Assembly: GCA_938046755.1 (NCBI GenBank)
Contig: CALIXC010000135.1
Span: 1 to 8,193, forward strand
Source: an uncultured Lautropia sp.
GTDB lineage: Bacteria; Pseudomonadota; Gammaproteobacteria; Burkholderiales; Burkholderiaceae_E
Length of the DNA: 8,193 bases
Direction of reading: 5' to 3'
Shown here: positions 1 through 6,440 of the stretch, piece by piece
Position numbering within the stretch: position 1 is the first letter of the stretch
Layout of the letters: each line of letters starts with the position of its first letter
Notes under the pieces: model-generated
The model's database searches: none
Told to the model about the DNA's origin: nothing
What the model saw: the letters and a program-made list of their open reading frames with translations, nothing else
Translations under genes and position numbers: made by a program

Positions 1-2178
1 ATCGTCAACCGCAACGGTTCGACGGCCGGCGTGGCGGTGAACAGCCGCGCCTTGCAGGCCAACAACCAGAAGTTCGTGCCGTCCTTCATGACGCGCAGCC
101 AGACCGGCAACCTGATGGCCTATGCGCTTGACAGCAAGGGTGAGCAGGGCGCACCGCAATGGAGTGCGATCGACAAGCTGCCGCACTGGAGCTGGCGTCG
201 TGCCATCGTGGGCAACGGCAATACCTCGGGCGAGCGGGCCAGCAAGTTCTACTGGAGTTCTGACCGCCCCAACGATCTGCCTGCGTCCGTCAAGACCATG
301 CTGCTGGATACGCTGGGCATTGCACGCAATCAGCATGCCGGCAATGAGGCCGTGGCCCGCGGGCGCCAGCTGGTGGCCTACCTGCTGGGGGACGGCAATT
401 ATGAGACCACCCTGTTCAGGGCGCGTCGTGGCGTGCTGGGGCAGATCATCAACTCCACGCCGGTCTTCATCGGAGCGGCCACCAATCAGGGCTATGCCTC
501 GCTGCCCGCCGAGCTGGGCGGCAAGCATTCCGGCAGCAGCACCTACCGGGCCTACCTGAAGGGTACCAAGGGTCGGCAGAACGACAAGGACAAGCTGGTG
601 GTGGTGGGCGCCAATGACGGCTTCGTGCACGCCTTCCGGGCCAGTGACGGGGTGGAGCGCTTTGCCTATGCGCCCTACGTCGTGCTGCAGGAAATGGCTC
701 GGCTGGCCGACAAGCGCCAGACCGGGCAGCGGCTGCTGATGGATGGACCGCTGGTGGAGGCCGATGCCCATCTGGGGGGCCGATGGCAGAACGTGGTGGT
801 CGGCAGCACGGGCGCCGGTCCGAAGGCGGTGTTTGCACTGAACATGACGGGCACGGCAGATGCCGACCTGGCCCCGAAGGCACTGATGTGGGAGCTGGAT
901 GCCAGCCGGGATCGCGAGCTGGGCCATGTGCTGGCCGCACCCGAGGTGGGCGTCCTGCGTGACGGCACCTGGGTGGCCGTCTTCGGCAATGGCTATGAAA
1001 GCGAATCGGGACGCGCCCAGCTCTTTGTGGTCGACCTGGCCACGGGTGAGGTGCTCAAGCGCCTGGATACCGAGGTGGGGTCGAAGACCGACCGCAACGG
1101 CCTGGGGGGCGTGAAGCTGCAGCGTGACGGCAATCAGGTGATCACCGCTGCGCTGGCGGGTGACCTGAAGGGCAACATGTGGAAGTTCGATCTGGCCTCG
1201 GGGGATCGCAGCAAGTGGAAGGTGGCCTTCGACCGCCGTCCGCTGTTCAGGACCCAGGATGGGCGTCCGTTCACGGCCGCACCGGTGCTGGTGCCGCACC
1301 CGCGCGGCGGCACGATGGTGCTGGCCGGTACGGGCAAGCTCTTCGAGCCTGGCGACGAGCGCTCGCGGGCGCAGGAGTCGCTCTACGGTCTGTGGGATCA
1401 GTCGACGATGGTGCAGGACATGGAAGGTGAGGGCACCAATCGGCGGCAGGTGGGCTGGAAGTGGCGTGAGGGGGATCCGGTCGAGGCCAGGTTCCTGGTG
1501 ACGCGACGCCAGACCGTGTCGGCCGATGGGCGCCTGGCCTACGAGAGCGATCCCGGAAAGGCGCTGAACTGGGCGTTGCATCGGGGCTGGCAGATCCCGC
1601 TGGACATGATGCGCAACAAGGGGCTGCGCCTCATTGCGGCACCGCAGATGGTCTCGGGCATGGCGCTGTTCGAGGCGATGACGCCCGTGGTGGAGGTGGA
1701 CTATGCCAACAATCCCTGCGCCGAGCAAGTGAACGTACCGGGCTTCAGCACCTTCGTCGAGCCGATCACGGGCGGCATGGCCACCAAGCAGGTCATCGAT
1801 ACCAACCATGATGGAGCGATCGACAACCGGGACCGGATCGTGTCGAGCTGGAGTGTGGACAACTGGACGGGGCGTTCGGTGGTTCTGAACGAGGAGCCTC
1901 CCAAGCCTTGCAGCACGGCGCCGTGCACGCAGCAGCCGCCGCAGAACATGTGTCCGGAAGGATCCCTGACCAGTGTGGCCATGACGGTGGAGAGCCGCCA
2001 GGTGCTGTGTGTGGATGTCCCGAAACCCACCCGCTGGTGGTGGCGCGAGCTGTCCGTACCCGACGTGACCTACAACGCGGGGGCCACGCCGACGGCGCCT
2101 GTCGGAGGGGCTACCCGGGGAACACTGGCCGGTGATAGTGCCCCGGGCGCCACGAAGGGGACTGCCCCCCGCTTCTGA
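1..2178 (+). CDS. pilY1: PilY1/PilC-family type IV pilus tip adhesin, copy 1 (5' end outside window)
   Basis: The reading frame is open from base 1 to a TGA at 2176-2178, giving 725 visible residues. The true start lies upstream; the GTG at 31 is only an internal codon, because IVNRNGSTAG is coded before it and matches the same place in copies 2 and 3. What is visible is the C-terminal beta-propeller half of a PilY1 protein (Neisseria PilC-type domain). PQQ/WD-like strands include VVVGANDGFVHAF near residue 200 and GDLKGNMWKFDL near 387. An EF-hand-like calcium loop, DTNHDGAID, lies at 600-608, and the family's terminal W-R-E-L signature (RWWWREL) is near 678. A Gly/Ala/Thr/Pro-rich tail of about 40 residues follows. 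In known PilY1 proteins this half governs calcium-dependent pilus extension and retraction. From base 1738 on, the gene is identical to copy 2; before that it is clearly related but divergent. The family call is firm; the adhesin specificity is unknown. Confidence 0.9.
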   Translation: MVNRNGSTAGVAVNSRALQANNQKFVPSFMTRSQTGNLMAYALDSKGEQGAPQWSAIDKLPHWSWRRAIVGNGNTSGERASKFYWSSDRPNDLPASVKTMLLDTLGIARNQHAGNEAVARGRQLVAYLLGDGNYETTLFRARRGVLGQIINSTPVFIGAATNQGYASLPAELGGKHSGSSTYRAYLKGTKGRQNDKDKLVVVGANDGFVHAFRASDGVERFAYAPYVVLQEMARLADKRQTGQRLLMDGPLVEADAHLGGRWQNVVVGSTGAGPKAVFALNMTGTADADLAPKALMWELDASRDRELGHVLAAPEVGVLRDGTWVAVFGNGYESESGRAQLFVVDLATGEVLKRLDTEVGSKTDRNGLGGVKLQRDGNQVITAALAGDLKGNMWKFDLASGDRSKWKVAFDRRPLFRTQDGRPFTAAPVLVPHPRGGTMVLAGTGKLFEPGDERSRAQESLYGLWDQSTMVQDMEGEGTNRRQVGWKWREGDPVEARFLVTRRQTVSADGRLAYESDPGKALNWALHRGWQIPLDMMRNKGLRLIAAPQMVSGMALFEAMTPVVEVDYANNPCAEQVNVPGFSTFVEPITGGMATKQVIDTNHDGAIDNRDRIVSSWSVDNWTGRSVVLNEEPPKPCSTAPCTQQPPQNMCPEGSLTSVAMTVESRQVLCVDVPKPTRWWWRELSVPDVTYNAGATPTAPVGGATRGTLAGDSAPGATKGTAPRF

Positions 2179-2188
2179 GTCCGCGTAT

Positions 2189-2234
2189 CGCCGCCGCGCA
2201 GCCCGCTTTCCGGAGCAGGGCTTGCGGGGCGGCG
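2189..2234 (+). terminator. Strong GC-rich hairpin after copy 1 stop, possible transcription attenuator or terminator
   Basis: It starts 10 bases past the stop codon. The arms CGCCGCC/GGCGGCG, CGCA/TGCG, GCCC/GGGC and GCT/AGC pair around a TTCCGG loop, with one G-G mismatch (2196/2227) and single-base bulges at 2217 and 2222. That is 18 pairs in total, mostly G-C. No T-run follows, so it does not look like a classical intrinsic terminator. It could instead slow polymerase, act with Rho or protect the 3' end of the upstream transcript. Confidence 0.4.
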
Positions 2235-2252
2235 GTGCGTGCTGCCACCGCC
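2231..2252 (+). promoter_or_regulatory. Alternative hairpin overlapping the first
   Basis: GGCGGTG (2231-2237) pairs perfectly with CACCGCC (2246-2252) around an 8-base loop. Its 5' arm shares 2231-2234 with the 3' arm of the larger hairpin, so the two compete to some extent. The overlap is seen in the sequence; a regulatory switch is only a possibility. Confidence 0.25.
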
Positions 2253-2286
2253 TGTCACGAGCTGCATGGCGGCAGTCTGCAACGGC

Positions 2287-2315
2287 TTGCCTGCAGTCGG
2301 CGTCATGAAGATAGT
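2287..2315 (+). promoter_or_regulatory. Candidate sigma-70 promoter upstream of copy 2
   Basis: TTGCCT (2287-2292) and GATAGT (2310-2315) are separated by 17 bases, the best spacing. Each matches its consensus at four of six positions. It would give a leader of about 60 bases before the ATG at 2381. In this GC-rich spacer it is the most plausible candidate I found, but the boxes are weak. Confidence 0.35.
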
Positions 2316-2368
2316 GCCCGGATCATCAGGAAGTCCGCGCGATTCCGACGATGCGCGGCAGGTATTCC

Positions 2369-2374
2369 GGAGAG
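2369..2374 (+). promoter_or_regulatory. Ribosome binding site of copy 2
   Basis: GGAGAG lies 6 bases before the ATG at 2381. This decides the start against the in-frame ATG at 2351, which is preceded by GATTCCGACG with no Shine-Dalgarno match. Confidence 0.75.
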
Positions 2375-2380
2375 ATCTTC

Positions 2381-5300
2381 ATGGCAGTGAATGGCAGCAA
2401 GGCAGGTGGGCACCATGGTGTCGAACATTGTCCCGGCATCCAGGCCGGGGCAGGGAAGGCCGTGCGCCTGGCCCTGTTTCTGATGGCCTGTGCTGGCGCG
2501 GGGGCCGTGCAGGCCGAGATCGCGCAGCACTCGCTGATTGTGGCCACGCCCCCGGTTGTGGAGCCCAACGTGATGTTCACGCTGGATGATTCGGGCTCGA
2601 TGCTGTTCAACTACCTGCCCGATACGGATCTTCCCTATCAGATCTATGCCATCCACCCCCAGGAGCCGGAAAAGATCGCCTATTTCGGGATTGCAGGCCT
2701 GCTGGATTCGCGTGACGGAAACATCCTGTCGGCCCGTCGGCGTTCTTCGGATGTGAACCTGCTGTATTACAACCCGAAGGTTCGCTACATGCCGTGGATG
2801 AATGCCGACGGTACCCGCGAGCCGGACGCAGATCCGGGGGCCGTGCACTATTTCTACAAGCATGCAGGTGACAAGACGCTGAACCTGAGAGGTCTGCAGC
2901 CTGTCGCGGGGAGCGCGCATCAGGTCTGTGCAGCCTCCGTTCAGCGGGGTTCGAAGTGCGTGCCCTTTGCCTGGGGACAGGCGCCTGCCCAGGTGAAGCC
3001 GGCCACCTACTATGTGCTGACGGGGGTGAACCGGAATGACCCGGCCAGCTACCGGCGCGTGTCGATTGTCGACCATCAGGAATTCGATATCGAGACCACC
3101 GACCGGACCGAGTGCCGGCAGAAGTCCCCCGGTGTGCGTACCTGTACCCAGGAGCAGGAATACAAGAACTTCGCCAACTGGTTCCAGTATCACCGTTTCC
3201 GCTACCTGCTGGCCGTGGGAGCGGTGGGCGAGGCCTTTGCCCGTCAGCTGGGAGGCGATGTCCGCGTGGGATATGGCCGGATCAACAAGGCGGAAGGGTC
3301 GGTTGACGGCATCGCCACCCGGGTTGTCGAGCGGGGCGTGCGCCGGTTCGACGGCCAGGACAAGAACGCGTTCTTCACTTGGCTGCAGTCGGTGAACCCC
3401 TCTGGCAGCACCCCGTTGCTGGGGGCCACCATTGCCGTGGGCGAGTATTTCAAGCGTGATGGGGCACAGGGGCCCTGGTCGGATACGGACAGCAAGGGGC
3501 AGACGCGTCAGCTGAGCTGCCGTCGCTCCTATCACATCCTGATGACCGATGGTCAGTACAACGACCAGGACAACACGCAGATCGACCGGATCCCCGGCAT
3601 GAGCAATGCCGACAATGAGTCCGGTCCGATGATTCCGGCTTCAGGTCGAAACCGCGCCTTCCGCTACGATCCGACCGATCCGAACAACCGGCTCTATCGC
3701 AGCGCCACGGGGCGCACGCTGGCCGACGTGGCCATGTACTACTGGAACCGGGACCTGATGCCCAATCTGGCGAACAACGTTCCGGTGGATGCTGACAATC
3801 CGTCGTTCTGGCAGAACGTGACGATGTACACGCTGAGCTTTGGCGCGGACGGCAAGCTGCCGGCCTCGACGCCCGAAGCGCAGGCCAGCACGCTGCAGGA
3901 CATCGTTGGGGGCAGGCGGTCCTGGCCCGCCGTTGTGAGGAAGGATTCGGACGAGGCGGTGGATGACCTGTGGCATGCCGCCGTCAACGGCCGGGGCCGC
4001 TATCTGAACGTCAAGAACAGTACGGAGTTTCTGGCGTCAATGCGCCAGATCCTGGCCGAGATCGTCAACCGGGCGGGTTCGACCGCCGGGGTGTCGGTCA
4101 GCAACCGGGCACTGCAGACCAGCAACCAGAAGTTCGTGCCGTCGTTCATGACGCGGGACCGGACGGGCAACCTGCAGGCCTTCGCACTGGGTGTGGACGG
4201 TCGGGAAGGCAATCTGCAGTGGAGTGCGGCCGAGAAGATGCCGCACTGGAGCCGTCGTCGCGCCATTGTCGGCAACGGCAGCACCACGGGGGTGCGTGCC
4301 AGCAACTTCTTCTGGAGTGCGGAGCGCAACGACGAGCTCCCGCAGACGCTGAAGCAGGCGCTGCTCGATGCCGGTGGTGCACCCGGTCAGGGCGCGCAGC
4401 GTGAGGCCTGGGGGCGGCAGCTGGTGGCCTACCTGCTGGGTGACGGCAACTACGAGACCACGCTGTTCCGGCCTCGCCGCAACGTGCTGGGCCAGATTGT
4501 CAACTCTGCACCGGTCTTCATCGGGGCGGCCACCAATCAGGGCTATGCAACCCTGCCGGTGCGTGTGGGCAGCGGGGGCCAGACGAAGGATTCCGGGGCC
4601 GGTTCCTACCGTGCCTACCTGAAGGAGCAGAAGGGGGCGGCATCGCGCCAGAAGCTGGTGATGGTGGGGTCCAACGAGGGGTTCGTGCATGCCTTCCGCG
4701 CCAGTGACGGGGTGGAGAGCTTTGCCTATGCGCCGAACGTGGTGATGAAGGAAATGGCCCGGCTGGCCAATCGGAACAATCAGGAGCAGCGTTTTCTGAT
4801 GGATGGTCCGCTGGTGGAGGCCGATGCACACCTGGACGGCAAGTGGCAGAACGTGGTGGTGGGTACCACGGGTGCCGGCCCGAAGGCGGTGTTTGCGCTG
4901 AACATGACGCGCACGGTCGATGCCGATCTCGGGACAAAGACGCTGATGTGGGAGCTGGACGAGAGCCATGCTGCCGAGCTGGGCCATGTGCTGGCCGCAC
5001 CCGAGGTGGGGATGCTGCGTGATGGCACATGGGTGGCCATCTTCGGCAACGGGTACGAGAGCAAGTCCCGTCGTGCCCAGCTCTTCGTGGTGGAGCTGGC
5101 GACCGGCAAGGTGCTGAAGACGCTGGACACGGGGCGTGGCTCGATGGCCGAACCCAACGGTCTGGGTGGGATCAAGCTGCTGCGCGACGGCAACCAGGTG
5201 ATCACCGCCGCCTATGCCGGCGACCTGCATGGCAACGTCTGGAAGTTCGACTTGGCTTCGGAGCGGGCCGCTGAATGGAAGGTGTCGCTGGGCGGTCGCC

Positions 5301-6238
5301 CGCTGTTCACCACGGCGGACCGGCGGCCGGTGACGGCAGCACCGGCGCTGGTGCCCCATCCGCGTGGCGGCACGATGGTGCTGATCGGTACCGGCAAGCT
5401 CTTCGAGACGGGCGACGAGAAGTCCCGGGCGCTGGAGTCCTACTATGGCCTGTGGGACAACGGCACGCTGGTGCAGAAGCAGGCGCAGGCCGGCGGGACC
5501 GTGCAGGCCACGGGCTGGCAGTGGCGTGAAGGCGAACCGATTGCCCTGACGACGCTGGTGCGCCGCAACCAGACGCTCACCCAGAACGGCAAGCTGGCCT
5601 ACGAAACTGATCCCACCAAGGTGCTGAACTGGGCTACGCACCGGGGCTGGCAGATCCCGCTGAACATGATGAGCAACCGCGGGCTGCGGACCATTGCGCC
5701 GCCGCAGATGGTCTCGGGGATGGCGCTGTTCGAGGCGATGACGCCGGTGGTGGAGGTGGACTACATCAGCAACCCCTGTGCGGAGCTGGTGAACGTGCCG
5801 GGCTTCAGCACCTTCGTCGAGCCGATCACGGGCGGCATGGCCACCAAGCAGGTCATCGATACCAACCATGATGGAGCGATCGACAACCGGGACCGGATCG
5901 TGTCGAGCTGGAGTGTGGACAACTGGACGGGGCGTTCGGTGGTTCTGAACGAGGAGCCTCCCAAGCCTTGCAGCACGGCGCCGTGCACGCAGCAGCCGCC
6001 GCAGAACATGTGTCCGGAAGGATCCCTGACCAGTGTGGCCATGACGGTGGAGAGCCGCCAGGTGCTGTGTGTGGATGTCCCGAAACCCACCCGCTGGTGG
6101 TGGCGCGAGCTGTCCGTACCCGACGTGACCTACAACGCGGGGGCCACGCCGACGGCGCCTGTCGGAGGGGCTACCCGGGGAACACTGGCCGGTGATAGTG
6201 CCCCGGGCGCCACGAAGGGGACTGCCCCCCGCTTCTGA
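2381..6238 (+). CDS. pilY1: PilY1/PilC-family type IV pilus tip adhesin, copy 2 (complete, 1285 aa)
   Basis: This is a secreted pilus-tip protein expected to promote type IV pilus assembly, adhesion and surface sensing. I chose ATG 2381 because GGAGAG sits 6 nt upstream; the in-frame ATG at 2351 has no ribosome binding site. Residues 1-45 form a Sec signal peptide with a long n-region, a hydrophobic LALFLMA and a likely cut after AVQA. The vWA domain has MIDAS DDSGS at 69-73, SGSTP at 341-345 and MTDG at 388-391. The family hallmark EYKNFANWFQYHRFR starts at 260, with cysteines around it. The beta-propeller runs from about 570 to 1150 (VMVGSNEGFVHAF near 760, GDLHGNVWKFDL near 947). An EF-hand-like loop, DTNHDGAID, is at 1160-1168 and RWWWREL starts at 1238. 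A 41-residue Gly/Ala/Thr-rich tail follows, beyond where many family members stop. Length fits the family. The gene is flanked by homologues in the same orientation, each separated from it by an identical 202-bp spacer. No frame break was seen. Confidence 0.94.
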   Translation: MAVNGSKAGGHHGVEHCPGIQAGAGKAVRLALFLMACAGAGAVQAEIAQHSLIVATPPVVEPNVMFTLDDSGSMLFNYLPDTDLPYQIYAIHPQEPEKIAYFGIAGLLDSRDGNILSARRRSSDVNLLYYNPKVRYMPWMNADGTREPDADPGAVHYFYKHAGDKTLNLRGLQPVAGSAHQVCAASVQRGSKCVPFAWGQAPAQVKPATYYVLTGVNRNDPASYRRVSIVDHQEFDIETTDRTECRQKSPGVRTCTQEQEYKNFANWFQYHRFRYLLAVGAVGEAFARQLGGDVRVGYGRINKAEGSVDGIATRVVERGVRRFDGQDKNAFFTWLQSVNPSGSTPLLGATIAVGEYFKRDGAQGPWSDTDSKGQTRQLSCRRSYHILMTDGQYNDQDNTQIDRIPGMSNADNESGPMIPASGRNRAFRYDPTDPNNRLYRSATGRTLADVAMYYWNRDLMPNLANNVPVDADNPSFWQNVTMYTLSFGADGKLPASTPEAQASTLQDIVGGRRSWPAVVRKDSDEAVDDLWHAAVNGRGRYLNVKNSTEFLASMRQILAEIVNRAGSTAGVSVSNRALQTSNQKFVPSFMTRDRTGNLQAFALGVDGREGNLQWSAAEKMPHWSRRRAIVGNGSTTGVRASNFFWSAERNDELPQTLKQALLDAGGAPGQGAQREAWGRQLVAYLLGDGNYETTLFRPRRNVLGQIVNSAPVFIGAATNQGYATLPVRVGSGGQTKDSGAGSYRAYLKEQKGAASRQKLVMVGSNEGFVHAFRASDGVESFAYAPNVVMKEMARLANRNNQEQRFLMDGPLVEADAHLDGKWQNVVVGTTGAGPKAVFALNMTRTVDADLGTKTLMWELDESHAAELGHVLAAPEVGMLRDGTWVAIFGNGYESKSRRAQLFVVELATGKVLKTLDTGRGSMAEPNGLGGIKLLRDGNQVITAAYAGDLHGNVWKFDLASERAAEWKVSLGGRPLFTTADRRPVTAAPALVPHPRGGTMVLIGTGKLFETGDEKSRALESYYGLWDNGTLVQKQAQAGGTVQATGWQWREGEPIALTTLVRRNQTLTQNGKLAYETDPTKVLNWATHRGWQIPLNMMSNRGLRTIAPPQMVSGMALFEAMTPVVEVDYISNPCAELVNVPGFSTFVEPITGGMATKQVIDTNHDGAIDNRDRIVSSWSVDNWTGRSVVLNEEPPKPCSTAPCTQQPPQNMCPEGSLTSVAMTVESRQVLCVDVPKPTRWWWRELSVPDVTYNAGATPTAPVGGATRGTLAGDSAPGATKGTAPRF

Positions 6239-6248
6239 GTCCGCGTAT

Positions 6249-6294
6249 CGCCGCCGCGCAGCCCGCTTTCCGGAGCAGGGCTTGCGGGGCGGCG
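6249..6294 (+). terminator. Second copy of the post-stop GC-rich hairpin
   Basis: Identical to 2189-2234, placed 10 bases after the stop of copy 2. No T-run follows, so intrinsic termination is doubtful. Its presence after both genes shows it is a fixed part of the repeated unit. Confidence 0.4.
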
Positions 6295-6312
6295 GTGCGT
6301 GCTGCCACCGCC
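6291..6312 (+). promoter_or_regulatory. Second copy of the alternative hairpin
   Basis: Exact duplicate of the 7-bp perfect stem with 8-base loop at 2231-2252, overlapping the larger hairpin in the same way. Confidence 0.25.
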
Positions 6313-6346
6313 TGTCACGAGCTGCATGGCGGCAGTCTGCAACGGC

Positions 6347-6375
6347 TTGCCTGCAGTCGGCGTCATGAAGATAGT
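6347..6375 (+). promoter_or_regulatory. Candidate sigma-70 promoter upstream of copy 3
   Basis: Same TTGCCT-N17-GATAGT arrangement as before copy 2. If real, each unit in the array carries its own promoter and copies 2 and 3 would be expressed with the same upstream control. Confidence 0.35.
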
Positions 6376-6428
6376 GCCCGGATCATCAGGAAGTCCGCGC
6401 GATTCCGACGATGCGCGGCAGGTATTCC

Positions 6429-6434
6429 GGAGAG
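6429..6434 (+). promoter_or_regulatory. Ribosome binding site of copy 3
   Basis: GGAGAG 6 bases before the ATG at 6441, identical to the site of copy 2, supporting that start over the in-frame ATG at 6411. Confidence 0.75.
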
Positions 6435-6440
6435 ATCTTC

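Larger units (their letters stand above)
1738..2610 (+). repeat. 873-bp perfect direct repeat, junction copy A
   Basis: Compared base by base with 5798-6670, no difference was found. It is bounded on the left by an A/G difference at 1737/5797 and on the right by a C/T difference at 2611/6671. It contains the last 146 codons plus stop of copy 1 (calcium loop, WWWREL and tail), the whole spacer, and the first 76 codons of copy 2 (plus two bases), ending just after the MIDAS motif. Confidence 0.97.

Noticed and set aside
2266..2280. Possible sigma-54 promoter (TGGCGGC...CTGCA)
   Set aside because: The GG-to-GC distance is one base short of the strict sigma-54 spacing and the GC element lacks its usual TT.
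2351..2380. Upstream ATG start for copy 2 (and 6411 for copy 3)
   Set aside because: It is in frame but lacks a ribosome binding site and would place ten polar residues before an already long signal peptide n-region.
2239..2589. 116-aa plus-strand frame in the spacer, repeated at 6299-6649
   Set aside because: It overlaps the start of the pilY1 gene in another frame, has no ribosome binding site that I can see and resembles no family. Its duplication follows from the identical DNA.
1738..2610. Insertion sequence or integron-type attachment site as the cause of the repeat
   Set aside because: The repeat is ordinary gene sequence plus a spacer. No transposase, terminal inverted repeats or target duplications are visible, so homologous recombination explains it more simply.
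2303..3535. 410-aa minus-strand frame, and its 441-aa relative at 6363-7688
   Set aside because: Both are antisense shadows of the N-terminal halves of copies 2 and 3. They share one end only because the coding strand is duplicated there.
4037..5869. 610-aa open frame on the minus strand opposite copy 2
   Set aside because: It lies fully antisense to a well-supported pilY1 gene, is rich in His, Arg, Pro and Gly, and shows no recognisable domain. Long antisense frames are common opposite GC-rich genes.
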